Assembly: GCF_030731595.1 (NCBI RefSeq)
Contig: NZ_JANQTS010000106.1
Coordinates: 42,348-81,044, forward strand
DNA length: 38,697 bases
Direction: 5' to 3'
Origin: Yoonia sp.
GTDB taxonomy: Bacteria; Pseudomonadota; Alphaproteobacteria; Rhodobacterales; Rhodobacteraceae
The notes under the pieces are model-generated. The model ran no database searches. It was not told the DNA's origin and saw only the letters and a program-made list of their open reading frames with translations. The translations under genes were made by a program, and so were the position numbers. Positions 15,684-24,085 of the stretch are shown piece after piece (position 1 is the stretch's first letter; the number at the start of each line of letters is the position of its first letter).

Positions 15684-16339
15684 TGACTGAAATGAGTAAG
15701 ATTAAACACCATCTGACCGGCCCCTTGTTGATGGGCTATGCTGCGGGCACGTTGCCAGAGGCATTCAACCTTGTGGTCGCTACACATATTTCGATGTGTG
15801 ATAGCTGCCGCGCCGCATTGGCCGAATACGACGCTGTCGGCGGCGAGGTGATGATGAGCGGTGCGCCGGTCGCGGTCGCCGAAGACGCCTTGAACGCGAC
15901 GCTGGCGTTGATTGATCGTGGCGTCGTTGAGGAAGCGCCCGCAAAAAAGACCGCGGGCGGTATTTTCCCTGCGCCGTTGCAGTCCTATGTGAACGGCGAT
16001 CTTGAAAGCGTCAAATGGCGCAAGGTTGGCGGCGGCGTAAGCCAGATGATCCTTAAGACTTCTGACGAAGCCAGCGTGCGGCTGTTGCGTATTCCTGCTG
16101 GAACTGCGGTGCCTGATCACGGACACCACGGCACGGAATTGACCCTTGTTCTGCAAGGTGCTTTTGTCGATGAGAGTGACCGTTTTGCCGCGGGTGACGT
16201 CGAGGTCGCAAACGAAGATATGAACCATACACCTGTCGCCGAAGCAGGCCTTGATTGTATCTGCCTTGCCGCGACCGATGCGCCATTGCGGTTCAATGGT
16301 CTGATGCCAAGACTGGCACAGAAATTCATGAATATCTAA
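15683..16339 (+). CDS. chrR: Zinc-binding anti-sigma factor ChrR
   Basis: A 218-residue anti-sigma factor that holds RpoE inactive until singlet oxygen or organic hydroperoxides trigger release. The N-terminal zinc anti-sigma domain keeps His10, His35, Cys39 and Cys42 (THISMCDSC). The C-terminal cupin domain keeps His146, His148, Glu152 and His182 (PDHGHHGTELTL, DMNHTP). These correspond to the two zinc sites known in the R. sphaeroides protein, so both should work here. LDCICLAATDAPLRFN near the C-terminus is strongly family-specific. The ATG at 15683 overlaps the rpoE stop by one base (TGATG). GTG 15680 and ATG 15692 are possible alternative starts. A good terminator follows at 16368-16395, closing the two-gene operon. 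Confidence 0.96.
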   Translation: MTEMSKIKHHLTGPLLMGYAAGTLPEAFNLVVATHISMCDSCRAALAEYDAVGGEVMMSGAPVAVAEDALNATLALIDRGVVEEAPAKKTAGGIFPAPLQSYVNGDLESVKWRKVGGGVSQMILKTSDEASVRLLRIPAGTAVPDHGHHGTELTLVLQGAFVDESDRFAAGDVEVANEDMNHTPVAEAGLDCICLAATDAPLRFNGLMPRLAQKFMNI

Positions 16340-16367
16340 GTCGCATTGCGGTTTGAGTTTATTGGAA

Positions 16368-16395
16368 AGGCCTCGGTGAAATCCGGGGCCTTTTT
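16368..16395. terminator. Bidirectional intrinsic terminator between chrR and the SDR gene
   Basis: Arms AGGCCTCGG (16368-16376) and CCGGGGCCT (16383-16391) pair with one wobble around a 6-base loop. A T-run lies at 16391-16395 on the rightward side and TTT on the leftward side. It sits between convergent genes and can serve both. Confidence 0.8.
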
Positions 16396-16400
16396 CGATA

Positions 16401-17162
16401 TCAGATGTGATAGGTCTCTGTATTGCCGTCCACGGCAATCACCTGACCCGAAACGAACCGGGCAGCATCCGAAGACAGATACAGGCACATGCTTGCGATT
16501 TCATCCGCTTTGGCAAATCGCCGCAGTGATGTGCCTGATGCATAGTCCTTATAGACCTGTTCAGGTGTCACGCCTTTAGCCTGAGCCTCTGCGGCAAGCA
16601 CCCGGTCCATCCGGTCGCCTTCGACAGCGCCGGGGCAGATTGCATTGCACCTGATACCGAAAGCCCCCAACTCGATCGCCAGCGTTTTCGTCAGCCCGAT
16701 CACCGCCCATTTGGCGGCAACATAGGGCGCGCGGAACGGCACCGCGAAAAGCCCCGATGTCGAAGACATATTGATGATGACGCCGGACTTCTGGCGTTTC
16801 ATGACGGGTGCTACTTTGCGGCAGGTCAGCATTTGCGCATCCAGATTGATCGCAAGACAGGTTTTCCAGTCGGCAAGGCTCAGGTCTTCGATCGGCCCCG
16901 CTTGCCCGGCGATGCCCGCATTGTTCACCAGCACGTCGCAGCCACCCATATCATCAAGCGCCGATTGCAACCATGCATCCATCGCGGCCTCATCAGCCAC
17001 ATCAACGCGCGCACCAACAATGCCGTCAGTCTGGGAAACAGAGCCCAGACCGGCCTCGTCCAGATCGCACACGTGAACGCGCGCGCCTTGCGCGGCAAAG
17101 GCTAGCGCCATCACCCGCCCGATCCCGCCTGCGCCTGCCGTCATGATCACACGTTGTTGCAT
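16401..17162 (-). CDS. SDR family oxidoreductase
   Basis: A 253-residue classical short-chain dehydrogenase. The cofactor loop GAGGIG lies at 10-15, with Asp33 positioned to prefer NAD over NADP. NNAG is at 80-83, Ser133/Ser134 in NMSSTSG, and the Tyr147-x3-Lys151 pair in YVAAK. The C-terminus VSGQVIAVDGNTETYHI is typical. The region GDRMDRVLAAEAQAKGVTPEQVY resembles SDRs acting on small hydroxy-acids or sugars, but the substrate cannot be assigned. AGGA seven bases upstream supports the ATG at 17162. It follows rmuC after 9 bp, so it is likely the distal gene of a mutL-rmuC-SDR transcript. Confidence 0.9.
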   Translation of the reverse strand: MQQRVIMTAGAGGIGRVMALAFAAQGARVHVCDLDEAGLGSVSQTDGIVGARVDVADEAAMDAWLQSALDDMGGCDVLVNNAGIAGQAGPIEDLSLADWKTCLAINLDAQMLTCRKVAPVMKRQKSGVIINMSSTSGLFAVPFRAPYVAAKWAVIGLTKTLAIELGAFGIRCNAICPGAVEGDRMDRVLAAEAQAKGVTPEQVYKDYASGTSLRRFAKADEIASMCLYLSSDAARFVSGQVIAVDGNTETYHI

Positions 17163-17171
17163 TGGTCTATC

Positions 17172-18410
17172 CTACAGTTTTGGCGAAATCATGGGCACGA
17201 CGCTTGACGCCTCATCCGGTGCCAGTTCTTCGAAATCAAAGTTGTCCAGACGGTCCGCGCGCTTGCCCGCGCGCGTTGCGGCAGTAAGGACGCCGGAAAC
17301 ATCCTCGCCCGCTTGCCGCAGGTGTATTTCCAGCTTGCCCGCCTTTTCGCCGATGATTTCCACATCGCGATGCAGCAGGCGTAGCGCCTTGCGAATTTCG
17401 CCGGCTTGTTCGCGCATGCGGGCATCCTTGAGGATCGCGCGCATTGTGTTCAGCGTTGCCATGCAGGTGGTGGGTGATACGATCCAGACGCGGGCATCAA
17501 ACCCTGCGCGCACGACCTCGGGCAGACGCGCGTGCAGTTCGGCATAGACCGCCTCGGAGGGCAGGAACATGATCGCGCCATCAGCGGTTTCGCCCTCGAT
17601 GATGTAGCGTTCGCTGATGTCCTTGATGTGTTTGCGCACGGCATTGCCCAGATCGCGCAGTGCGGCCTGTTGCTGGGGCGGGGTTTCGGCAGCGGCATAG
17701 GCCTCATAGGCCTCGAACGGGAATTTCGCGTCAATTACAATGGGGCCCGGCGGATTTGGCAAATGCACCAGACAGTCCGCCCGCTTGCCGTTGGAAAGGG
17801 TGTGCTGCAAAGCATAGCTATCGCTGGGCAGGGCTTTGGACACAATATCGGTCAGCTGGATTTCCCCAAACATCCCGCGCCGCTGTTTGTTCGACAAGAT
17901 ATCCTGCAAGGACAGCACGTCGCCAGACAGTTTTTCGATATTGGTTTGCGCCCTGTCGATCGTCGCCAGCCGCTCTTGCAATTGGGTGAGGCTCTTTGTG
18001 GTCTTTTCCGATGACCCGCTCAGGGTTTCTTTCATCCGTTCCTGCATCTCGGCCAAGGACCGCGCGGATCGCAGGGCATTGTCAGCCAGTCGCTCTGCCA
18101 TTTGCGCCTGCACTTCAGCCAGTCGCGCCTCCATGGTTTGCACGACATGCACTTGCGCATTGGCCTGCGCATCGCTGACCGTCTGGATGTTGCCGGCAAG
18201 CTGATGCTGCCCCTGCCCCAAAAGCTGCACATCTTGCGCCAAGCGCCCGACTTGTGTGGCCACGAACTGCACGGCTTCTGTGGATTTACCCGCGCGGCGG
18301 ACCGACATGAAAAGCAGGATCAGCACCAGAAGTGCCGTGATGACGGCTGCAATCACGCCCATCACGGTTGGATCGCTCAGGTCAATAATTGTCTCGCCAA
18401 TCTGGATCAT
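17172..18410 (-). CDS. rmuC: DNA recombination protein RmuC
   Basis: A 412-residue protein. One transmembrane helix lies at about 17-37. A long coiled coil runs from about 45 to 170 (rich in Gln, Glu, Ala and Leu, with [37 protein letters not shown]). The conserved RmuC domain follows, with [12 protein letters not shown] near 180, [16 protein letters not shown] near 223-240 and [16 protein letters not shown] near 280. This domain has a nuclease-like fold and the family limits inverted-repeat recombination in E. coli. The ATG at 18410 overlaps the mutL stop as ATGA, coupling it to mismatch repair. The short C-terminal tail beyond the domain is acidic. Confidence 0.95.
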   Translation of the reverse strand: MIQIGETIIDLSDPTVMGVIAAVITALLVLILLFMSVRRAGKSTEAVQFVATQVGRLAQDVQLLGQGQHQLAGNIQTVSDAQANAQVHVVQTMEARLAEVQAQMAERLADNALRSARSLAEMQERMKETLSGSSEKTTKSLTQLQERLATIDRAQTNIEKLSGDVLSLQDILSNKQRRGMFGEIQLTDIVSKALPSDSYALQHTLSNGKRADCLVHLPNPPGPIVIDAKFPFEAYEAYAAAETPPQQQAALRDLGNAVRKHIKDISERYIIEGETADGAIMFLPSEAVYAELHARLPEVVRAGFDARVWIVSPTTCMATLNTMRAILKDARMREQAGEIRKALRLLHRDVEIIGEKAGKLEIHLRQAGEDVSGVLTAATRAGKRADRLDNFDFEELAPDEASSVVPMISPKL

Positions 18411-20218
18411 GTGCGCCCGAAAAGCCGTTCGATATCGGCCAGCTTGAGTTCAACATAGGTGGGCCTGCCGTGGTTGCATTGCCCTGACAGGGGTGTTGCT
18501 TCCATTTCGCGCAAAAGCGCGTTCATTTCGGCCGCTTGCATCCGGCGCCCCGACCGGATCGAGCCGTGACAGGCCACCCGGCTCAAAATTGCCTCGATCC
18601 GCGCTTTCACCGATGCGCTGTCGCCTTGATCGGCCAGTTCATCAAGGATGTCGCGGATCATGGCCTCTGCATTAACCTCGCCCAAGATCGCAGGTGTTTC
18701 GCGCACAGCGATTGCACCGCCGCCAAAGGGTTCGATGGTCAGGCCCAGACGGGCCAGATCGTCTGCGATTTCCATCAGTTGTGCTGATTCACCCTCGGAT
18801 AGTTCGACAATTTCTGGGATCAGCAATGCCTGTGCCGCGACACCATTCACGGCCATCTGCGCTTTGAGCTTCTCATAGACCAGACGCTCGTGGGCGGCGT
18901 GCTGATCGACAATCACGATCCCTTTTTCGGTCTGCGCAATGATATAGTTTTCATGGATCTGCGCCCGCGCAGCCCCCAAGGGCAGATGATCGGCGACATC
19001 GTCGATCACAGGTTCAATGCGGGCAGACGCGGTTTCGCTAAAGCCGGGCGCCTGCGCCTGAAACGTCAAAGAACGCGCGCTAAAGCTGGGCCGGTCCATT
19101 TGATAGACGCGTGGAGTCGTCGGTTCGGGCGTGATCGCGCCCAAGGTGGCGTTTGCGACCGTGGTCGATGCTCTGTGGCCTGCTTCTGCCAAAGCGTGAC
19201 GCAGGCCAGAGACGATCAAACCCCGCACAGTGCCGGGGTCGCGAAAGCGGACTTCGGATTTCGCAGGGTGGACGTTCACATCTACGAGCGTGGGATCGCA
19301 ATCCACAAAAAGCGCCGCAACAGGATGCCTGTCGCGCGAAAGCACATCCATATAGGCGGCGCGCAACGCGCCAAGCAGCATTTTGTCCCGCACAGGCCGC
19401 CCGTTGACGCAAAGGTATTGCGCGACCGCGGCACCCCGCGAATAGGTGGGCAGGGCGGCATAGCCCGTGAGGTGGAACCCGTCACGCTCTGCATCAATCC
19501 GCAGGGCGTTTTCGGCAAAATCCTTGCCCAGAACAGTGCGCAAGCGGCCGTGCAACGCCTCGAAAAGATCGCCGGTTTCTGCGTCAGCGCGGAATGTTGT
19601 GCGGTCATCGCCGCCAGACACATCGCGCAGGATGAAGGTCACGAAAGGTTCTGCCATGGCAAGGCGCTTGACGACTTCGGTGACGGCCTGTGCCTCGGCC
19701 CTATCGGTCCGCAGAAACTTCAACCGCGCTGGCGTGGCGTAGAACATATCGCGCAACTCGATCACGGTGCCGGCTGAGAGCGCCGCAGGTTTGACCCCTT
19801 CCGCCCGCCCACCGGCGACAGCGATATTTGCGGCGTCTTCACCCGCCGCGCGGGAGGTGATCGAAAGCCGCCCAACAGCGCCCAGCGAAGGCAGCGCCTC
19901 ACCACGGAAACCGAAAGACGAGATATTCAGAAGGTCAGACCCGTCGATTTTTGAAGTGGCATGGCGTGACAGGGCCATCGGCAGGTCAGAGGGTGACATC
20001 CCGCAGCCATCGTCAGTCACGCGGATCAGTGTCTTGCCGCCATCGGCGATCATGACTTCGATCCGGCTTGCACCAGCGTCGATACTATTCTCGATCAATT
20101 CCTTGACCGCCGAAGCGGGGCGTTCCAGCACTTCACCCGCCGCAATCCGGTTGATTGCGGCATCATCAAGCTGCCGGATGACCGGACGAGGCTTTATCTG
20201 GGGGTCTGCGATGGCCAT
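18407..20218 (-). CDS. mutL: DNA mismatch repair protein MutL
   Basis: A 603-residue mismatch repair mediator that links MutS to strand incision. The N-terminal GHKL ATPase carries [21 protein letters not shown] (about 40-50), the DDGCGM loop and [10 protein letters not shown]. The C-terminal domain has [12 protein letters not shown], which matches the DQHA(X2)E(X4)E metal motif of endonuclease-competent MutL proteins, plus ACHGSIRSG and CNHGRPT. It should therefore nick DNA itself, as expected in bacteria without MutH. It is the first gene of the mutL-rmuC-SDR unit and is separated from the M16 operon upstream by a terminator at 20256-20291. Confidence 0.96.
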   Translation of the reverse strand: MAIADPQIKPRPVIRQLDDAAINRIAAGEVLERPASAVKELIENSIDAGASRIEVMIADGGKTLIRVTDDGCGMSPSDLPMALSRHATSKIDGSDLLNISSFGFRGEALPSLGAVGRLSITSRAAGEDAANIAVAGGRAEGVKPAALSAGTVIELRDMFYATPARLKFLRTDRAEAQAVTEVVKRLAMAEPFVTFILRDVSGGDDRTTFRADAETGDLFEALHGRLRTVLGKDFAENALRIDAERDGFHLTGYAALPTYSRGAAVAQYLCVNGRPVRDKMLLGALRAAYMDVLSRDRHPVAALFVDCDPTLVDVNVHPAKSEVRFRDPGTVRGLIVSGLRHALAEAGHRASTTVANATLGAITPEPTTPRVYQMDRPSFSARSLTFQAQAPGFSETASARIEPVIDDVADHLPLGAARAQIHENYIIAQTEKGIVIVDQHAAHERLVYEKLKAQMAVNGVAAQALLIPEIVELSEGESAQLMEIADDLARLGLTIEPFGGGAIAVRETPAILGEVNAEAMIRDILDELADQGDSASVKARIEAILSRVACHGSIRSGRRMQAAEMNALLREMEATPLSGQCNHGRPTYVELKLADIERLFGRT

Positions 20219-20255
20219 GCCACAAGGTGTAGCATGGGAAGCGCCGATTCTGCGA

Positions 20256-20291
20256 GGGGAAAAGGCGGGTTTGCCGCCCTGCAGTTTCCCC
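20256..20291 (-). terminator. Intrinsic terminator after the M16 peptidase operon
   Basis: Read leftward, GGCGG and CCGCC pair around a 5-base loop (inner stem at 20264-20278), followed by TTTT. An outer pairing of GGGGAAA with TTTTCCCC (20285-20291 and 20256-20263) extends it. It lies between the M16 gene stop and mutL. Confidence 0.6.
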
Positions 20292-20313
20292 GCTCAGATC
20301 AGTATTTTAGCTG

Positions 20314-21624
20314 CTATTGTGTGCTTTCCAAGCCTTCCGGCTTGCCCACGACCACAAAGTGCAGCGCCTCAGGCTGGAGGAGTTCAGCGGCCACGCGGTT
20401 GACGTCTTCGAGCGTGACGGCGTTCACAAAATCATTCCGGTCCACCACATATTCAGGTGGCAAACCGACCATCTGCATACCAACCATGATCTTCGCGATC
20501 TCTGCGTTGCCATCGAACCGCAAAGGATATTCGCCTGTCAGATAGGTTTTGGCGACTTCCAATTCCTCCGCGCTCAGCCCTTCGTTGGCCATGCGCGCCC
20601 ATTCACCGCGGATAACCTCTATCGCCTCCGCGATCGTCGCATTGGAGGATGCCACCGAACCCAGCAACATTTCGGCATGGAACTTGGGCACGAGGTACGT
20701 TCCGATCCCATAGGTCAGCCCGCGCTTTTCGCGCACTTCCGTCATAAGCCGCGATTCAAATCCGCCAGCACCCAGCACATGGTTCATGACAAACGCGGCA
20801 AAAAAGTCTTCGTCATCCCGCTTTAGGCCCGCCTGCCCAAAAAGTGCTACTGCTTGAGGGGTGTCATACTCGATCACCGTGACACCGCCCTCAAGCCCGA
20901 AAGCCACATCATCCGGTAGAACAGGACCTTCGGCGGGCAGGTCGCCCAGTAGATCATCCAGAATGGCACCGACGGCGTCGGCTGTGGTGTCGCCGACAAC
21001 GGATACAAACAGACGGTCGCGGGTCAATGCGTTGCGGTGTGCATCGAACATATCCTGCTGGGTCAATGCGCTAACACTCTCGACCGTTCCGTCGATCGCA
21101 GAACCGTAGGGATGATCGCCAAAAGCGGCGGCGTCAAAGGCAGCGCTGGCGATAGAATTGGGGTCTTTGGCGTCGCTTGCGATGCCTGACAGGACCTGTG
21201 GACGCACGCGGTCCAATGCATCCTGGTCAAAGCGGGGTTCGATCAGCGCTTGGCGCAACAAGGCGAGCGCTTCGGCCTTGTTTTCTGTCAGGAAGCGTGC
21301 CGAGATCGACAGGGTGTCATCAAGCGCCCGAAAACTAAAGCTGGCGGCAAGTGCCTCGAGCGCTGTCTGGAATTCCTGCGCGTTCATGTCGCCGGAGCCT
21401 TCTTCAAGCAGTGCGGCCATCAGGTTTGTGGCACCCCGCTTGCCGGGCAGATCAAGCGAGGAACTGCCGCGAAAGCGGATCTCAAGCGCGATGAAAGGAA
21501 TTGCGGGTTCTTCGACGACCCATGCGTTGATGCCACCGGGCGAAGTGACCTGCTTGATGTCAATTTCAGCCTGGGCGGTTGTTGTGACCAGCGCAAAGCA
21601 CACAGTTATCAGTATTCGAAGCAT
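20314..21624 (-). CDS. M16 family peptidase-like subunit without zinc motif
   Basis: A 436-residue protein with a Sec signal peptide (about 1-20, cleavage after AQA) and two M16 halves. At the position of the HxxEH zinc site the sequence reads GKRGATNLMAALLEEG, so no metal ligands are present and this subunit should be inactive alone. The C-terminal half keeps the Arg/Tyr-rich KRGLTYGIGTYLV motif that helps bind substrate in M16 pairs. The ATG at 21624 overlaps the stop of the active partner by one base (TGATG). Such inactive/active pairs act as periplasmic or membrane heterodimers, by analogy to the mitochondrial processing peptidase. The substrate is unknown. Confidence 0.93.
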   Translation of the reverse strand: MLRILITVCFALVTTTAQAEIDIKQVTSPGGINAWVVEEPAIPFIALEIRFRGSSSLDLPGKRGATNLMAALLEEGSGDMNAQEFQTALEALAASFSFRALDDTLSISARFLTENKAEALALLRQALIEPRFDQDALDRVRPQVLSGIASDAKDPNSIASAAFDAAAFGDHPYGSAIDGTVESVSALTQQDMFDAHRNALTRDRLFVSVVGDTTADAVGAILDDLLGDLPAEGPVLPDDVAFGLEGGVTVIEYDTPQAVALFGQAGLKRDDEDFFAAFVMNHVLGAGGFESRLMTEVREKRGLTYGIGTYLVPKFHAEMLLGSVASSNATIAEAIEVIRGEWARMANEGLSAEELEVAKTYLTGEYPLRFDGNAEIAKIMVGMQMVGLPPEYVVDRNDFVNAVTLEDVNRVAAELLQPEALHFVVVGKPEGLESTQ

Positions 21625-22955
21625 CAACGTGCCTCCTCTTGGCTGGAAACGACCCAGCCGGTGACGGCCTGATCACGGTTGAAGACCTTGGCTGCGACAG
21701 CCTTGATATCCTCTTCGGTCACGGCTTGCAGAATATCCGGCCATGCCTGCACATCCGCGATGGTCAGGCTTTGGGTGAGTGCAGCGCCATAGCGCCGCGC
21801 CAAACCGTCCACGTTATCAAGTGCATAGATTTCCGAGGCCCGCAGTTGGGTGCGGATGCTGTCCATGCGCGCGGGGTCAATCTCTGCCTCCATAAAGGCG
21901 TTGATGACCTCATCCATCGCTGCTTCGGCCTCTGACAGTGTCACCCCTTCGGCGGGCACTACGGCAAAGGAGAATGTCCCATCATCAAGCCGCGAACCAT
22001 CATAAGAAGCATTGGTGTAGATCGCAGTCTGGCTGTCGAATTGCAGTGCCTGACCAAGTGCCGAGGTAAAAGGCGACCCGCCCAGCAGTTCGGCCAGATA
22101 GACCAGTGCCGCCGCTTCACTTTGCGCACCGGGGTCGCGTTCCGGCGCAAGGTAGCTGCGGATCAAAAAGGGCTGGCTGACACGTGCATCAACATAGGTG
22201 ATCCGCCGCTCGGCGCGTTGTGGCGGCTCTTGCGGGCGTTCGCGCACCGGAAGGTGCTCTTCGGCAGGGATCACGCCATAATACTGTCTGGCAAGGGCCA
22301 GTACCTCTTCGGGTTCCACATCACCGGCCACAACAAGGATTGCGTTGTTGGGCGAATAGTAAAGGTCGTAGAAATCAAGCGCGTCTTGCAGATCAAGCTG
22401 CTCCATCTCGTGCTTCCAGCCGATGATGGGCACGCCATAGCGGTGGTTCTGGAACAGGGCCGCGTTGAATTGCTCGCGCGCAAGGGCGTTGGGGTTGTTT
22501 TCTGTACGCTGGTTGCGTTCTTCCAGAATGACCTGTCTTTCGGTCTCGACATCTTCCGGGGTGATCCGGAGGTTATTCATCCGGTTACTTTCCATCTGCA
22601 TCATCAGTTCCAGCCGGTCTGCTGCGATCCGCTGGAAATAGGCGGTATAGTCATAGCTGGTGAAGGCATTATCGCTGCCGCCATTGGCCGCGACAGTCGC
22701 GGAAAATTCGCCCGGTGCCAGAACGTCAGTGCCTTTGAACAGCAAATGCTCAAGGAAATGCGCGACGCCGGATGCTCCGACCGGTTCATCCGCTGATCCG
22801 ACCTTGTACCAGACCATATGCACGACGACAGGCGCACGGTGGTCTTCGATGACGACGACCTCCATCCCGTTGTCGAGCGTGTAGGTTGTGACTTCTTCAG
22901 CGTGAGCCGCAAATGCAGTCACTATTGCGGCGAAGGCGGCAAACAAACGTGTCAT
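21624..22955 (-). CDS. M16 family zinc metallopeptidase (active subunit)
   Basis: A 443-residue exported peptidase. Residues 1-19 are a signal peptide ending in AHA. The inverted zinc motif HFLEH lies at 66-70 and the third ligand falls in ERQVILEE about 75 residues later. The second M16 domain follows from about 190 (NNAILVVAGDV, then PERDPGAQSEAAALVYLAELLGG). The open frame extends to 23012, but ATG 22955 is preferred, since AAAGGG lies just upstream and it gives a clean signal peptide. It forms a coupled pair with the inactive subunit downstream. Grouped with lspA and a lipoprotein, it may act in envelope protein turnover, which is inference. Confidence 0.95.
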   Translation of the reverse strand: MTRLFAAFAAIVTAFAAHAEEVTTYTLDNGMEVVVIEDHRAPVVVHMVWYKVGSADEPVGASGVAHFLEHLLFKGTDVLAPGEFSATVAANGGSDNAFTSYDYTAYFQRIAADRLELMMQMESNRMNNLRITPEDVETERQVILEERNQRTENNPNALAREQFNAALFQNHRYGVPIIGWKHEMEQLDLQDALDFYDLYYSPNNAILVVAGDVEPEEVLALARQYYGVIPAEEHLPVRERPQEPPQRAERRITYVDARVSQPFLIRSYLAPERDPGAQSEAAALVYLAELLGGSPFTSALGQALQFDSQTAIYTNASYDGSRLDDGTFSFAVVPAEGVTLSEAEAAMDEVINAFMEAEIDPARMDSIRTQLRASEIYALDNVDGLARRYGAALTQSLTIADVQAWPDILQAVTEEDIKAVAAKVFNRDQAVTGWVVSSQEEAR

Positions 22956-23039
22956 GGGCACCCTTTTTGATATTGCTGCCCAGATACCTACGCCTGATTG
23001 CGCTTTGTTCAAGTCACCATACGGTGTTGTGAGGTTTGG

Positions 23040-23549
23040 TTATTGCGCTGCTGGTGGCGTGGGAACGCGAATGCCAAGGGCCCGCAACCGTTCCAGCTCG
23101 GCAAAAGCGTCAAGCGCCTGACCGGCATAGGCGGGGAAATACCGGTCGCGCCCAAGCGGGTTAAAGATATTCGAGCGGCGCGCCCGTTCCAGCCGCGCAT
23201 TATCTGCAACCGCCAAGACGCTCCGGATATTTGGGTCAACGCCATAGCGGCTTGCTTGTGCAACGAGTGCGGCATCGCTGGCGGGGATGCCTCCGGCCAC
23301 TTGCGCCGCAGCAGAGCCACCCAAAGCGGCAATAGCGTCGGCGTTTGGCGTGGGATCAGTGCGGTTTGTACCCCCGGGTGTTGGGGTCGGCAGGTCACGT
23401 GACGCCGGAATTTCCAATGCGCCAACAGGGATGACGGCAAAGGGGTCAGGGCCACCACCAGCAGATTGAAGATCACGCAAGGGGCGGTCGGTATTGCCGC
23501 AGGCAGCAACCAAAATCAGGGCCAGAGCTGAGAAAGTGAGCTTGCGCAT
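23040..23549 (-). CDS. DUF3035 lipoprotein
   Basis: A 169-residue predicted lipoprotein. The N-terminus MRKLTFSALALILVAAC ends in a lipobox (VAAC, Cys17), so signal peptidase II should process it. The next gene upstream encodes exactly that enzyme. The mature part is rich in Pro, Ala and Gly: PLRDLQSAGGGPDPFAVIPVGALEIP is the family signature, followed by Ala-rich low complexity and a RSNIFNPLGRDRYFPAYAGQALDAFAELERLR end. This is DUF3035 as known in Rhodobacterales, of unknown function. An upstream in-frame ATG at 23576 would put nine extra residues before the signal, so the later start is chosen. Confidence 0.9.
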   Translation of the reverse strand: MRKLTFSALALILVAACGNTDRPLRDLQSAGGGPDPFAVIPVGALEIPASRDLPTPTPGGTNRTDPTPNADAIAALGGSAAAQVAGGIPASDAALVAQASRYGVDPNIRSVLAVADNARLERARRSNIFNPLGRDRYFPAYAGQALDAFAELERLRALGIRVPTPPAAQ

Positions 23550-23601
23550 CGCGAAATTCCTAAGATGTGTCCGCATTGTCTATCGCATGGCCAGCGCGAG
23601 G

Positions 23602-24075
23602 TCACGCAGCTTTCTTTTTGTCATCGGCCAGAAACGCCAGCCCGATCGCCCCGATAAAGATCGAGATATCGGCCACGTTGAACGCATAGGGGTTGTTGAT
23701 CCCGCAGCAGGACATATTGAGGAAATCCGCAACCGCCCCGTAAAAGAAGCGGTCAATCACATTGCCCATTGCCCCACCAATCAGGAAACCACCCGAAATA
23801 TAGACCCATTTGGTCCCGCCGATCCGGTTCAGCCACCAGATCACTCCGCCGGTGATCGCGAATGCGACCCCGATCAGCACCCAGCGCATGTCGTAATCGG
23901 CAAAAAGCCCAAAGTTCACGCCCCGGTTCCATGCCATGCGGAATTCAAGGAAGGGTGGCCAGACTTCGATCCGGCCGTCTGCCTCGTTGATCAGCCCAAG
24001 CCAATGCACAACGTAATACTTGGTGATCTGGTCGATCAGAAACACCCAAAATCCGGTCCAGAACATCAGCTTCAT
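23602..24075 (-). CDS. lspA: Lipoprotein signal peptidase (signal peptidase II)
   Basis: A 157-residue inner-membrane aspartic protease that removes signal peptides from diacylated prolipoproteins. There are four hydrophobic helices. The conserved NVIDR lies at 105-109, and the catalytic pair is Asp117 (VADF) and Asp136 (FNVADISI). Asn50 in MAWNRGVNFG is the family motif at the second helix. The open frame reaches 24150, but ATG 24075 has GGAG upstream and starts the first helix correctly. It lies 10 bp after purH and 52 bp before the DUF3035 lipoprotein gene, which is a likely substrate. A CC-containing loop (MSCCGINNPY, 121-130) between the two active-site Asp residues is notable but not unusual for the order, from memory. 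Confidence 0.95.
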   Translation of the reverse strand: MKLMFWTGFWVFLIDQITKYYVVHWLGLINEADGRIEVWPPFLEFRMAWNRGVNFGLFADYDMRWVLIGVAFAITGGVIWWLNRIGGTKWVYISGGFLIGGAMGNVIDRFFYGAVADFLNMSCCGINNPYAFNVADISIFIGAIGLAFLADDKKKAA

Positions 24076-24085
24076 CAGGGGGCTC

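Noticed and set aside
18890..19777. 295-codon rightward open frame
   Set aside because: Antisense to mutL. Shadow frame.
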